64,000 bases of DNA from Synchiropus splendidus (Eukaryota; Chordata; Actinopteri; Syngnathiformes; Callionymidae), in the NCBI RefSeq assembly GCF_027744825.2, contig NC_071343.1, positions 9,632,866 through 9,696,865 on the forward strand. The letters run 5' to 3'. The notes under the pieces were generated by a model, which was not told the origin of the DNA, ran no database searches, and saw only the letters and a list, made by a program, of their open reading frames with translations. A program made the position numbers and the translations under genes. Every line of letters starts with the position of its first letter. Positions within the stretch are counted from its first letter, which is position 1. Shown one piece after another: positions 37,566 through 52,060 of the stretch.

Positions 37566-38273
37566 GACTTTGGCGTCACTCTGGAGCTCACGTATTAGGA
37601 GTGAGAATGTACTGAATCTGCTGATAAAGTTTAAAATGTTAAAGGAGTGCCTTTTAAACATATGGTGAGCAATTGCATATAGGTAGAGTAAACTATCGAG
37701 GGGCTGTGTGACTGTCAGTTTGCTAAGTGAATGTGTCTTTTACAGGTGCAAAGTGGCATGTCATTTATTTAGACAAGTGATAACTCAAACTGGGAAGTAG
37801 TTCCCCATTTAAATTCCAGATCTCATAAAAAATGTAATGTGCTTGGATGTAAGTTGTAGACGCAAACCAGGAAGGCTTTGTAAGAATCTGCCTCTAAGAT
37901 ATTGACGTTTAGGCACACAACGTAGTAGTTAATATGTTCTTCATTTAGTCACTTTCATCCATCACAGCACTGGAAAATTCATCTTCACCCAAGCTTGTAA
38001 GTGTTTTGGGATCCCTCTACCGGGCGAGGCGCCGTTTGGTCACTTCTTGTACAAATGTATGGGGTGTTAAAAAGAAGAAAAGTCTTAAAGAAGAGAATTT
38101 TCCATCATTTTAAGTGCCATATAAAGAGATATATTCATGGCTGAGCTAAGGTGAGCACTTGGATTGTGTTGCTTCAAACGACCGAACTGGAAAGGTGGAA
38201 CATCACATTGATGTAGTGTGAAAGAGGCGCTCGGGTGGTTCTTGATATTAACTTCCTTTAATCCAATTTTCAG

Positions 38274-38369
38274 CTGATACTCAGGCAGGAAGTGACACCA
38301 AACTGACCGTGGAGGATCTCTTCAAACCCGACTTTGTGGTCCACGACCCCGAGGCCAGCTGGATCAATG
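38274..38369 (+). CDS. dpp10: dpp10 exon 3: start of extracellular domain (residues 58-90)
   Basis: The exon encodes ADTQAGSDTKLTVEDLF followed by KPDFVVHDPEASWIN. It enters and leaves in phase 1 (acceptor TTTTCAG|CTGATA, donor AATG|GTGAGT). VEDLF, the HDPEA block and WIN are hallmarks of the DPP6/DPP10 linker into the beta-propeller. WIN instead of WIS, and F-V-x-HDPEA, fit DPP10 better than DPP6. Asn89 is the first residue of an N-D-S glycosylation sequon whose Asp codon is split across the intron and whose Ser is the first full codon of exon 4. The segment faces the extracellular or lumenal side. Confidence 0.95.
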
Positions 38370-41300
38370 GTGAGTGATAAACACAGTCAACAGCCTTAAT
38401 GACTTCTTCAATAGACGCTGTTTGCCACAGGAGTGACTCACTGATGTTGCGACGCGCTTTCCTGCTGAGCTGTATTTGCTTATTGCATCTTTCATGGGTT
38501 GTCACACCCGCGATGCGTTTATTTCTGCCACAACCAGACTTCCACTCATCTGAGTTCAGAGGAGAAAACAAGTAGCTTTTTGTTCAAAAACAGAAGGGTG
38601 ACATCTCTCTCACTCTTTGTAACCGAGGATCACAAATGCACCAACAGACACCGTTGCTTACTTTCTGTGCTGCTATGCCAGGGGAGATGAATGTGGATTG
38701 CTCTGAGAGTTTGTACACTGGAGCTCCAGACTTGGTTCGGAAATGTTGAAAATACTCAAAAGTGTTCTGCGCCAAGGAGAGGTTTCTGTCGAGATACACA
38801 CTCTCACAGTGATGTTATCTCGCCCCAGATGTGTCGTTTCCAGTTACTAAGATAAAGCAGTCGCTGTTCAGGTCTAATGGGATAAATACAAGGAGGTGTT
38901 TGTGTTTACGTTACAGCACTGAGGCTGAGATCTTGATGATACAGTGTTTCAAGCTCTGACTGTTTTGTGAACGTGATATTTCTGACTAGTCCTGGGACGA
39001 CATGCTCTTGTCCGATTTGATTTTTGTTTTGATTCATTGTGATTACGGTGCGATTTGATAGTTTTCACTAGTGTTTTTTTAAGTTTTCATTGTTCATAAC
39101 AGCCATTGAATTATGTATTTGTCAAAATAGTATATGAGTGGTAGGCATTAAAAAACATCTGGACAGGTTTAAGGTTTTTCCTTCCCAGCTTTGTGCATAA
39201 ACAAAGCAGTTTATGTGCAACAACAAGGTGCAAGAATAGCTTCTGTCAATATATAATCGTAATAAATAATATTGAATGTGAGGAGCAATGTCAATATTAT
39301 ATCAATATATTGGCATGGAAATAAATCTGATCAGCACATTTACTTTAGGCTGACTTTAAGGAGTTGTTTTTTCAGCAATATATTCCACTTTGACATCACT
39401 ATATGGAAAGGCTGTAGCTTGCAGATCGAGTTAGACAAAGACAAAACTTCTTTTTCACCTTTAGTTTGGGATAGAAGTAAATTCAAGTCACTGATCAGTA
39501 TATTTTGACAATGAAACTTATTTTGTTTTATTGAATGTTTTTGTGCTTTTCTTGTCATTGTTTTTTTCCCCGGCTCATTTTCTGTTTATTTCGGATTTCG
39601 TCTCTGATCAATTCATGACTTCACGTTGGCTAATTTATTCTTGACAAATCTCTTTTGACGTGTTATGACTTGGATTCATAAGGTTTCACGGCAGCTATTA
39701 GGTTTCATGTGCGATAGCAAGACTGGGTTTGTTTTCAGATAATTCTGTGCTGCTTGAGTTTATTTCCCGGTAATTTTGTAATATTTTATAGCATTTTAAT
39801 GACTTACAGTCATTTCCATTAGTTGTTGTTTTGTATTACTTTATTATTATTTGATGTATTTTACCCTCTTCCCACTCATATCATTGACTGTAAACCGAAA
39901 ACAAGAGTCACTGTCTGCAAGTCAAATGAGGACTAAATTGTTCCTGTCTCACCCCTGTTTCACCCTCGACTTGTTATGCAGATTTTGTATTTATTTTTCC
40001 TCCATTTGTTTCCGTCGTATTGAGTCTTGATTTGCCAGAACGGGATCTTGTGGCGAGCCTGCAGGGGCTCAGCTGAAAATAAACCATAGCCAGGGAAGAG
40101 CGCGTGAATCTGATTATGGTCGACTCGGAAGGGAGCAGAAGATAACAATACCTCGGAGGAAGAGAATGGATGGCATTGTGGTCCAAAACCACGCTTTTTT
40201 TTCCTTCTCTCTCTGCTTTCGCTTTTCCTCGGGATTAGTGTGTTTGTTTTGGTGTTCCTCTTCGTCGCCCATCGACTGCGTTACTCTCACTTCACGCCAG
40301 AGGCTGAACGCAGAGGAGCCGGGGCCTTTCTGTCCATCAATATTTCACTCCCCTGTGACATTTTTCCACTATCTTCACCGTGCCATCTCATTCCCGGCGC
40401 TGACTGGAGGCGAGACAGAGAGCAGGGATGCTGTGCGATGAAGCAGCAAGAGAAGTCACAGGCCTAGGATTGTGGACGGATGGAGCAAAATAGACCCCAG
40501 ACAATGGGAGTGGATAACAGACTGAGAGATTGATCACGAGGATTTGCTGCAAAAATGAGATTTTCTTTTATCTAATTTAGAGCTTTTGGAGGATTTGGCT
40601 TCGATTGTGTCTGTATTTCTCTGTAAGACTGTAAATATTTGCGACAACAGGCAGTTTATTTTGCTGTTATCAGCTGCTAAGACAAAACGTGTGTGCTCAA
40701 CAGGCTTTACACTGTATGTGTATTTTTAAAATTATTATTATTATGTAATGCAAATAATAGACTGTATTTTTTCTTTTGGGTTTGAGTCACTTCCACCTGC
40801 TTTGGGAACATCTATCCACACACAAGCAAAATATAAACTGAAGGGATCGACTTTTTAATTACATCGTTTTTATGATCTTTAATAACTGCGCCATTAAAGG
40901 AGGGCTTTTTATGCATGGCCAGATTATAGGCAACTTTAAATGGTGCGTCAGTGGGAGACATCTGTCATCACACATCCTAAGGCCGCCACATGATGGTTGT
41001 CAAGCTGACTTTTACACCCAATGTCGTCGCAAAAGTCAACCTTCCATTGCATCGATCAGAACCTCTGATGTTTGACTTCCCTCTTGATGCAACTTGGTAT
41101 ATATAGTATCTAGTTTATGCTTGAATGATGCTAATTTTTTGGCTCATGGATCCATGAGGAACTTAATATACCAATTGACTTCATGTTTCTGTGCAAGATC
41201 GGGACTCCAGTGAACAGTGAAGCCCATCCTACAGCGTCTGGGAATGTCCCAGGAGGCTGAATACTTGATTCAGTAGAATGCTGTTGCGTCAACATTTAAC

Positions 41301-44300
41301 AGTGAAGGCTGACTTCTGCGTCAGCCACGGATGAAGAAGCCCACTTGACAACTGCCGATGTGTGCTGCCTAAGGCAGTGTTGCCTGTGCTGTTGTTTTTG
41401 GAGTGCAGTCTGTAGCTTGGCCCTCTCCGTGTCAGGAGAAGATGCTATGAATATTGATGTGCAGTTCAACGCTTATTTTTATTGTAAGACTGCCATGCCC
41501 AACACATCCTCACTCCCATGGTGTCATATACAGTATTGATGTTTTGCATCTTATACTGAGAAAAAAGGAAAAAGGCAGCCTTCAGCATCACAGATTAATA
41601 CATTGGCAGCGTGACACGGGAAAAAAAGACATAGGTTGGGGTTAGGGTAAGCGATGGGATGGCACTCCAAATGGCCGTGCACTTTTGTTACAGTGACTTT
41701 CAGTACCGTCACTAGAGAGAGCCACGCATTCCGGTGATCCTCGCGTTCCGCGACGCCCGAGCACATGGAGTTATATGGAAGTGAAACATGTTTATCTCTC
41801 CCCCTGCGCATGATGCAGCATGCACCAGTGTGCAACACATGATCCACACCGCCCCGCTTGGAATGCTATGGAAGGAAAACATTCTGTCAGTCCATTGAAA
41901 CAGAACCATGTGAAACATTTTATGCTGAAGGCCAAAAGTCCACCTTCTCAACGTCAATACATGACGCCATGGGAGTGAGGATGAGTTGCCATGCTTCAGA
42001 TCACACACAAGCATTGGGATTTGCATCGACAAACAGTTCCAAATAAGAACCAGTTCAAAATTGTCAGATTCTATGGAATTGTTAAAAAATGCAAATTTTG
42101 GTTCCTCTCATCGGTTCCCAGCTGTAAAGTCTGACTCTACTTTCACAACAAGTTTCCTTGTCATGTCTGCAACACAGTACGCTGATCATGAAGTTTTAAA
42201 ACATTATATTTGATCCTGATTTGACTCTTTAAAAACTGGGAACTGTTACAAACCGGTTAGTGGTATTATAAATGGAAATGCTAAACTCCAAAATGATAGT
42301 AATTGAGCTGTTTATCTTCCTTTTTCTCCCATTGAGAATTGCTAAAGAATAGAATCGTTCTTATCAATTCGCATCCCTACACACACAGTTGTCAATCGTA
42401 TTTCTAAAATTGGAGTTTGCGTCCTGCTTTTTGAGGGGTCTTTCACTTCTTATTGGTAAAAGTTCGCCTTTCCTTTACCGGTGGTTTTAAACCCAGAGAG
42501 GGAGTAGGCTGCCATAGTGAAGTGGGGGGTGCGGCTGACTATTTGATTTGAACACACAACGCTTTTTTGACACACGCTTTTTTGGCTTAAAATCCAAAAG
42601 TGGACGAGGAGCTCAACATTCACTGGTGTCTGCAGAAAGGGACGTGTGCAGACAAGTTGAAGATGAATGACTCAACATTGCTTTCATCTCCATCAAAAAA
42701 AGCGTGTGACAGCTGTTTGCTCTGGTCAAAATCATTGTGCAGTGATGCGCTGAACCGCATCATGATCCAAAGGTCAGAACTTGATAAATGGCCAGATTTT
42801 CAATCCTGAATTCCTGCCATCCCCATCTGCTCAATACCCATCCCAGGTATCTATTGTTCCCCGTCTGCTGGCCCATCTGACATTTCACTGCTGAGATTTA
42901 TCGATGAGAACCTTGTGCGACGCTTATCGCTGCAGCAGCTGCTTAATGTTGGCAAAAAAGCTGACGTGTGTTGTCCTCCCTCTGGTGGTCTGCGCCTGGG
43001 GATATCCCGCCGCCTTTCCCGCACCTTTATATGCAATTGAGAAGGTGTTGAGAAGCGGCTGTCACATGTGATTCAGCGAGCCTCACTACCCGCCGTTCTT
43101 GTGGCACGCTAAACCTCCTGGGGCTAAATCCACTCAGAAGGTCTCAGCTTCTCCTTTGTCACCCAGCTAAAGTTATTCAGCGCGATTGCCATCACGTCAC
43201 CCCCCCGACCCTCATCGCAATTCAGCTGAATCCTTCTTCGCACAGGTTTTCCTTCAGTGCCAGTCGCTGTTGTTTCCGTTTCATGGGACATTACAGTGGA
43301 GCTATGGATGTAGGTATGTGACAATCTTGTCACACTGTTTTGTGTTCGCACCCTCCGTCCACTGAGTCTAAATGAGTCACAGGTCCTTGAAGGCAACGGC
43401 CCTTAAATGCATTTCCAATAAAAGACATTTGAGTGTGTCCCACCAATCATCACTTGGTCAATACCGTAATAATCTCAGTGAATCGGTTATTGAGCCTCCA
43501 CCAGGTCAATACTGTTTACCCCCAACAAATTATTATTCAAATCCACCCTGCCACTTGAGCGTCCTCTCTGAAATCAATGCTGTTTTGTCTTGTCTATATG
43601 AGTAATGACAAATTAATGAGTCTCAGCTGGATCATTTGCTGGTGTTGGGGAGAAATCGGCCACTCTCTCTTTCAAAGAAGAATCTCACGGTAATGCGTGT
43701 TTTTGTGTTCTGCCTGTATCCCACCATCTATTCCAGACGTCAGAGGTTCAAGGGAGTTGATAACAAAAATCATTAACAAAAATATAGGTACATTTTTCAG
43801 GTTGCTGTGTGCGATTGTTCACACCATCCCTGAACACCAGGATAGAGAAAGAGCAACTGTGTGCACTGGAATGAATGACTGTTATGTAGTACTGCAGTAG
43901 GGTTGTTGACCAAAGTGGTACAGTACAGAGGGTATATCGCATGACCTCGACTAGTCTTCAAAACATCCATGACACTGATATTATCTGTATCTATCTATCT
44001 GTCTGTTGGCTGTTTTTATTCTACAGTGTTGTAGTCAAGGTCACCTGACCCAGACCAAGACCAGAGCATACAGAGACTAAAGGTGGACACACACAAGGAA
44101 GCGATTTTCCATCTCTCAATGACCCCACACGTGTGTCTCATCTCTACTCACCACACACAAAGATTGTTGCCTCACCACCGGTCCAGAATCTTGTCCTCCT
44201 GGCCAGAAATGCCTCAAATCACAGGTGATAAAACCAGGTGGAGGCATCACAGCAAGCACAAGACCAATATCAAACTGAATACAAAACAAACTACCTGTTT

Positions 44301-44904
44301 ATTGAAATTAAACCATTTCAGTTCTGGATTTAGTTTGCAGCACAGAATAAATGTGTGTGAATATACTGTACTGTGTGTTCGGTTTGGTGTCGGGACTCGG
44401 GATGACAACACAAGCAGATATGACCCATTCATGCGGGTCAGTAGGCTCCAACTGTGCGTTTAAGTTACACCAACACATGCTAACATCACGTGAGCATTGA
44501 ACCCTTTGTTGTTTTCATGGCTTTGCTGTTTAAGTTAAAGAGAGACAGACAACTAGCGCAGCCAGCGTTGACTGTCCAGATGCATCTAGTTGAACTTTTA
44601 GTGCAATGGCTGCTCGCTGGTGTGCACTTCAGACCAGCATTTATCACCACATAACCTTCAGTCCAGCAGTTGTCAACGTTTATAAGTTACATATGATGTT
44701 CAGTAAAAGCTTTTTGGATCTCATAACTTTGGTGTTCATGACTTGGGATAGTGGATTGTCAAATGAACCCATCTCATATTTTCATGTCATAAGAGTGAAG
44801 CACTGAACGCTATTTTGGATTGAGAATAATAGAGAAATTAATTTTAAAAAATCCATGTGACCACGGTGAGACAGGCAAAATATGTTGACCTTTTTGCCAG
44901 GGCC

Positions 44905-45000
44905 TTAGATGATAGCCCATGATTTTCGTAGCTTGGAAATACTGCCAAGTCCATGTCTCTGGCTCAGCGCCTGGTTTGATTCCCAGTCAGGAAATCCACT
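44905..45000 (+). repeat. Possible tRNA-derived SINE remnant
   Basis: CTGGCTCAGCGCCTGGTTTG followed by ATTCCCAGTC has the order of a SINE head with a B-box-like GGTTTGATTCC, and an oligo-T stretch lies just downstream. It is strongly diverged and no A box was identified. Confidence 0.3.
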
Positions 45001-47087
45001 TTTTTTTGCAACACAATCCATGAATCATGGAGGTTGTTTTATAAAGTCATGTGGAACTGGTTCCTTGACAACCTCCTTGCTGTCTCAAACTCTTATGGTT
45101 ATTTCTGTTGACAACTGAGGAAGCATGCTATTCATGCATGATTCCATTTCTCAGGTCTGGAGAGTTTTCTTTTTTACACATTTCTTCAATTAGAATCTGT
45201 GGAATCTGAGTGAATCCTGTGAGGTCATCAAAGGTTGCAAATGTGGAGGTCAGAGCTGTGGAAATAATTCATTCCAATGTGTGGGTGCGTGCGGTTGCTG
45301 ACAGTAACACACGCATCCCCACTTAACGCAGATAATGTGTAGCTAAACCAGCAAATATCTCCATGATACTTCTCCCTTTGAATAATTTATGAAGGTTTAA
45401 TGAAGACAGTTGTAACTGTTGTAAAAAGCCTGTACCCTGATGTGACCTGCTGCTGCATAGAGAATGCAGCCATGTCCGCTTTAATGACAACGCAGGCTAA
45501 TATTTAACGGCTCCGCGGGCAGGAGTCCAAGGAGAAGCGGCGCACTGGAGGCCCCTGACTGTGGAGGATGACTGTGATGTATTAGATGAAAGTGAGTAGC
45601 TGTCAGATCTCACTATCTCAGAGTTGCAGTGTGTTAAAACCACCAGTTCATTCACAGCGATGAAATGTTCACCTTTATTCCAACAGGCTTCTTCAGCGCT
45701 GACTCACTGGTGTCATTGTGTGAAAGTACAAAGAGAAGCTGGCTGTAAAAAGGCTGGAGAACAAAGACATAATGGCGCAAGCCGACTAATATGGCTCAAA
45801 GGGGGGAGGAAAAAACTCTAACAATATGGTTTTCTTTTTTTTTATAATCATGACAATGATCTTTCAAATGTAAAAAGGTAGATATTAGTCATTATTGTTT
45901 GCTTTTTAATAGTGTTCTCTTTAAAAGAAGAAACAAAACTACACATTTTTATTTATATGTTTAATATTATCTATATAGTATCTACTTACGTATAACTAGG
46001 TATATTTTTTTTATTTATTTGTTTTATCATGATATATGTTCATATATTATGGGTATTTATCTATTTGTCTTGTGTTGTTTGACAGCTTGTGACTTGTCAT
46101 TTTTTTAATGCTCATTTTTGTTTTGTATCATTAATGTTTTTGGTAAGTGTCAGTGTCATTTTTTGCTGTGAAACTCCTTCACCCACCCCTTATTCACACC
46201 ATCCGTCTTCTCGTCCCAATGACGTGGCTCTTCTTGAAGACCTTGTTTCAACTCCCCACTGTAGAAATTCAGACCTGCATAAACCACATTGTATCTTTTG
46301 TGTCTCGGATTCATGTCTTTGGGGTGGCATTCGTCTCTCACAGTATTGCAGGGTTAATAGTGGAATAGGATGTTGTTCTTTCTAAAAATCCATTTCTCAG
46401 ACAGTCCTGAGATTTCCAGTGTTGCTGCACTGACGTTTCCAGACAGAGAGGTCTCGTTTCTTCCCTTGTGAAGAAAGCTGGAGTTGGAAAAGCAACACAT
46501 CTGCACAGACTCCCTCTGAGGTGTCGCTGCTCTTTCTACTCCATGTCTGTGACTCGTAGTTCGTGCCTCTGGCTGGTGAAGCCACATCACAGTCGTGAGT
46601 TCTCAGGCAGAGAAGAAAACGTCCGCCCTCACTCAAGTGGCAGCTTGTCCGCTGTCAAACTGTAACTCGGATTTTAAGGGAGAATTATGTGTTTATTGGA
46701 CAACAGATGGACAGCTGAATCTCCCAACTGTCTGTTTTCACCAACAGCAGCATGTCTTTTAGACATATGAGCTACTGACTGGCATGTGAAGCTTATGTTA
46801 AGGCGCGGTTATGTGCAACTGAATGTTTGCAAGTTTGTTGAATATTTGGACTGGTTGTAGGTGGGAGGGAAAAGTTTTGGGAGATATATATATATTTTTT
46901 TATTTTGCAGAAAGTTGTTAGAAGCAGGACCTAAGAGATTTTTTTTTTAAGTAGAGGTGGGATGTTCCAGAAAGTTGGCAGCCACGAGGAGTGGAATATG
47001 AAACGATATCAGGTCTGAGTTTGTTAGTCCCAGAATTGTTTTAGTTTCATTATCAAGTCAAGAGTATTGAGAGGGTTGTGGCAATAT

Positions 47088-47140
47088 TGACAAACATGAC
47101 ATCTGACAGTGTATAATGACAATAAAGGCTATTCTATTCT
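47088..47140 (+). mobile_element. 3' tail of a LINE or SINE
   Basis: AATGACAATAAAGGC followed by TATTCTATTCTAT is the typical 3' end, with (ATTCT)-type terminal repeats, of fish CR1/L2-group LINEs and their partner SINEs. No reverse transcriptase sequence was recognised upstream. Confidence 0.45.
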
Positions 47141-48209
47141 ATATCCAGATCAAAGGCAGATGCATAATAACAAATGTCAATCAAGGAAACAAGAAAAATA
47201 AAAAAATTAAAAGGGAAAATTCAGCTGCTGCCACACAGCTGACAGCTAGGAAAAGGGCATTTAAAACAAACAAAATATGGATCTTACAAATTGTAAAAAT
47301 TTGATATTTATTGATTTAAATATTTATACTTTGCCTTGTACTTAGTTGACTTTCTTTGGAAGACTGGGCAGACCTGCACTACCGACTTGAGAACAGATGG
47401 TATCCGACCTCTGCTTGGGATTTGTCCAACTCCATTTGAAAGTCAAATTTACATGCTCATTTGATTTCCATATTCAGATGTGGGGCTACTAAAATTGCAG
47501 CTATATCACCTTTTGAGTTCACATTCTAGACCGAATAAATCGTATCCATATGAGCAAGAGGAACTCAAATACAGTTTGTACTCCATCCATTCCATCCCAT
47601 CAAATTCCGAGTTGGAGAGACGATTTTAAAAAGGGTCTGCCACCTGAATAGGCAGCCGACATCTTGGGTCAGTTGGTGATGGAGCCATTCTGGAACAGTA
47701 TGATGAGACATTCAGAGATGGCTGCCTGACAAATTGGTTTCCGTTCACTTCATAACCCAGTGACATGATAAAAGATGAAAAGGTGCAATGTGTTGAGAAA
47801 AAGAAAAAGTGCCCCTTATGTTAATCCATGAGGATATTAGCACTTTGTACTATCCTGTTATATTATTATGCTTTATTGTTTATATCACACGCAGTTGGAA
47901 GATGAGAAAAATGTGGAGCTTAGGGTTGTATCCTGTACTGTGTGACGATACTCTCTGACCTCAGCTCCTCAGAACCAGCTTTCCAGTTGAAAAACATTTT
48001 TCTCTGTTCATGGAGTAGATACAGTAGAGGTATGCTTTATCAATAGCACTGTTTTGTTTGGCATTATCATTTTTCCGAGGAACATTTACAATTTCTACAG
48101 TTTCCTCTTTCCTCTTCCACCAAATAAAATCATGTAGAAAAATAAACTCTGTTGCCTCTTCATGTTCTATTTTAGTTCGTGTCTGAGCTATGATGTTATG
48201 CGGCTGATG

Positions 48210-48230
48210 TTATATATATATATATATATA
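48210..48230. repeat. Short (TA)n microsatellite
   Basis: About ten TA units. Confidence 0.9.
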
Positions 48231-48611
48231 ATGCTTTATAATATTGAAATACAGTTCAGTTTATGCCAAAAAAATTTGGGGGGCGTGAACAGTCTGCGCA
48301 GTGTTGACTCTATAGCGCTACTCTAGTGACCTTTTTTTGAGCTACAGTAACACGAGGCTACAGAAAAATCAATGGTGAATTCAATCTCTCCCATTTAATC
48401 TGACTTGCTCTGCCAACTGATGACACTAATGCGACTATTAGGAGCCTCAACATAAGGTAGCTTCCCTGAAGGGAACTTTTAGATATCATAGTCAAACCTA
48501 GCTCTTCAGCGAAGTATGGCTAAATTTAGTTCTCGCTTTAGTTTTTTTTTTTTTTTTGTCTATTTTTTAAAGTTTTTTTTTAGTTTATAGTTTTATTTCA
48601 CAATTGCTATG

Positions 48612-48691
48612 TTGGTGAGATGGAGGAAGATGATCCACTGTGGCGACCTCTGAAGGGAGAAGCCGAAAGGACAAGAAGAAGAAGAAGATGT
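48612..48691 (+). mobile_element. RTE-like LINE 3' end remnant
   Basis: GATGATCCACTGTGGCGACC, then TCTGAAGGGAGAAGCCGAAA and (AAG)n follow the conserved 3' terminus of abundant fish RTE-type LINEs (…ccgctgtggcgacccctgaagggagcagccgaaag(aag)n). This is a 5'-truncated copy inserted on the + strand with its AAG tail. The open frame starting at 48620 translates this repeat. Confidence 0.6.
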
Positions 48692-51600
48692 GGTTCATCA
48701 ATAAGTTTTGGGCCTGTGTGGAGAGATGGGGATGGAGGGGTTGGTTATTTCACAGTGCAATATCAGGGGTTGCCACTGCGAGTCAATCTCCCACTCTTTA
48801 CCCACTGCAATCTTCCTATGAAGTCAGACCTGTACTATTCGTATCACCAAAGAACTCATCACCAATATTCTTGGTCCACTGCGTCCGAACCATTTATTCT
48901 TCACACTTGAACGCTGATATATTTGTGACCCTCTTAGTTGCTCCACCAACATGAAGAACACTTGTTTATGTAGAAGCGCTCTCAGTGAGGGCTTGTAACT
49001 TTTGGAATCCCACGAAACACAGTTGTGACTTCTCAGACTTGGAGCTCAAACTGCAGCCATCAACACCCTTCATGCTCTGACGGTCATGTGAATGTGGACC
49101 ACAAGCCCTTCGGCAGCGTCTGGTCGGGCAACTTACGCCAATGTCATTCAGTGGGACTCACTGGAGCATGCAATAACTAATTAACCTCCGACGATAGTGA
49201 AGAAAACAGTGTTGAAATGGATTTAAACTGGCTTGGTGACAAGAAAAAAAAGATTGTTGGTTTGTACAGGGTGGTCAGGATTAAGACCGCACCGGGTCTC
49301 ATACCCACATCTTCTCCCAACTATAGGAGTGTCAGCAAGAACGGTGAGCAGGTGGTTTCATAACTTAGAGGGAAATGTGTCAGCTGAAAATAGTAGTTCC
49401 ACGGTAATGGGATGTGCAGTGGTGTGGGCCGTGGTAAGTGGTTCAATCGAGAGGAACGTTGGTGGCAAACTTCATCATCGTGTTCTTTGCTGCACCTCCT
49501 GTGCAGAACGGATGATCTCATCTGTTGGAGTGAGCGGCGCAGGATGTATCAAGGACATTGTTGCCTCTTTTACATCACAGACAGAACCTCTGCATGAACC
49601 CTCAACTGCTCCCACATTTTTTTTAATTTAGACTCCTGATGGAAAGTTCCACATCTGGTGATCAAATAGCTGTGACGGACTCCCTCATGAAATTGGGTGC
49701 AATAACGGCATGCTTGCTGTGAGAGGTGGATGATGGACGTGACAAAGTGGGTTAGTGTTAGAATTCTCTTGTACTGCAGTCGACTTCTGGTGCAATATCC
49801 TTATGCAACACAGTGAGCAACATCCTGAGTCAAAAATACTCTGTGCAAGCTTTACTTTTGTGCGTCTCTTTCAGAAACACGACCCTAAACACAGGTTCTG
49901 TAAACCAGTAAAAACATGTTCTGTTCCAACTATTATTTCATCTTAAGGCTGCTTCCTTAAATTTGATCATACCAGATGGAGATTTGGTGAAACATTGCAC
50001 TATGGAACTTTTTCTAACCCCTCTCTATTACACTCTACTTTCACTTTCATGCCAAGCTGATTTGTGCCAGTCTTTTTTTAGGCATGTTGTCGTCATTTGG
50101 GCTGTATTTCTCTGAAGCGTTTTAAACCAGCCTTGTGTTATGCAGTCATCTTTTAAAGATTCCCTGTGTTCCTGGTTGTATTTGTTTCTGTCGGATTTCA
50201 GTGTGTTCAGTGAAACTGAGTCAAGCAGAATCTTAAAAACAACAGGAAACAATCCCTATACTCAGTCACTGCCAACTTAACTCACATACTTGTTTTAATT
50301 TTGGGATATAGACGCCTCAAAAGTCGGCTAAACTGGAAGATGGGCCCAGTAACAGATGACCGTTATGAATTTATTTCAATTCTAAGTATGGTCCACTCTT
50401 AACAGCTGCATCTTGCTGGCTTATAATAAATTATTTTTTAAATCTCCTCTTAAAGCGCCACACACAGCAGCCCTAAAATCTCACCACAAACAGAAGGATT
50501 GATTCCCTGCACTGATCAAGATGCGTGTCTTCCAAGACGGAAATCTTACTTGATCATAAGTGATAAAAAAAAGGGAAGTATAACTACCAGCGGAAAACAC
50601 AACATGCTTCATGGCAGCGTACAGGATGACGGTGGGTTAAGGTGTTTTTTAATGGAAAAATCCCCCCAAAAAAGCACTATAATTTAATGACTGGAACCTG
50701 CGGAAATCCAGTTCTGTCCAGGCCTCTGAAGAAACGGACGGGTTGAGGACAGCTGCATATTGGATTGAGGTTAACTTGTCATGATTAAAAACCAGCCTTT
50801 ATATTGTCATTTCTTCAATGTTCTGTTCGTCTGTTCCTCTGTCAGCAAGCGCCTGGCCACATTCCATTGGGAGCTATCAGCTTTCCGCACACATTTGACC
50901 CTAAATATTGAACACGTTTGACATTTATGATTCTTGTCCCTGGAAGGAATTCCCTCTTCACACACCCCAGACATAAAGATTCTCTTATAGGATGACGTTG
51001 TAGCTAAATTGGGACGGAAACAGCAATGTGACTGGGTCCTCCTTTAGCTGATCCTGAAGCTCCTACTGGCCAAAAACATGCAGTTTCTCTGTAAAAGGCT
51101 ATAGAAGAAGCACATTTAAAAACGAAGTACAAGTTGAAAAACAATGGCACATGTTTACTTTGTATTGATTTGGCGTATATATTGTTAAAGGTACCATTTT
51201 CAAGTGTACAGTGCCCTTCAGTAGCTTCATCATTTAACCTAATGCAGAGGTCATCGCTCCGCTCGAACAGTCAGCTGCCTCCATGATGCAGCTGCGAGTG
51301 CAGATGAGGTGACCTGGGGATGAAGGACTTTGAGATAATGGAAGTGTTCCTGTGGTAACCACCAGGGAAGCGCTGGGTTCCCGACATTACTGCTGACTCT
51401 ACAGAACACTGCAGGTGCTGATGGGAAATGGACCAAGGAGGACTCCGCTGCGTCCCTGAGCTTCAGAGGTTTCTGGCAGTGGAGTGATGCTAGAAAGGAA
51501 ATAAAAAACTGTAAAAAGGCTGCTGATGTTTTTCCAGTTGAACATAAAGATAAATCAAAAGATCGTAAACTATAAGTCATGTTATTGTTCTGTTTGTGAC

Positions 51601-51789
51601 TTACAGTGGTCGCTGTTAAATGCAACTTATGACTGTAGCTTGATGGATGCACGTGCAAATGTGAGTCATTGAAGAGGAAGTTCTGTAGCTCAGCCATCCG
51701 TGCTCCTGCACATTTGTCTGCTGGTGAAAATGGAGCGGGTCGCCATTAGCGTGAGGAACAAGTGACGTGTCTTCAAACATGCAGAGATT

Positions 51790-52060
51790 TCATAGCGTGT
51801 TTCTCCGGTTCACTGATGGCCGAGCACATGGAGAGAGAGTCAAGATTGCCTGTTAATTACCGACATTAATGCCATGTGTATTGATGGTGTGGTGAAGATG
51901 CTGCCTCACTAATCGGAGCCGTCACGCACTAATCTAATAACACAATGGTTGTGATTCATTTCCCGGACCCGGGGTGGAAGTTGAGGCGAGCAGAGGTGTG
52001 CGCGTGGTGGGGCGCTGCCGCGGCTCTCTAGCGTTAGCCCGATGAATCATTCAGCAGGAA
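51790..52060. promoter_or_regulatory. Candidate conserved non-coding element in intron 3
   Basis: The block is repeat-free and moderately GC-rich, with dense homeodomain-type cores (GTTAATTACCGACATTAATG, CACTAATCGG, CACTAATCTAATAACAC). It stands out from the surrounding intron, but conservation is not shown. Confidence 0.2.

Larger units (their letters stand above)
35524..38273 (+). other. dpp10: dpp10 intron 2 (2.75 kb)
   Basis: The intron has a GTAACA donor and an acceptor ATCCAATTTTCAG. It contains a repeat-free mixed-composition block at about 36355-36670 (possible conserved element) and one fold-back MITE near 37364-37565. Nothing else was recognised. Confidence 0.85.

Noticed and set aside
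41636..41652. Telomere-like GGTTGGGGTTAGGGTAAG
   Set aside because: A single irregular unit, not an array.
49233..49631. 132-codon open frame on +
   Set aside because: No domain, no signal peptide, and not joined to dpp10 by plausible splicing.
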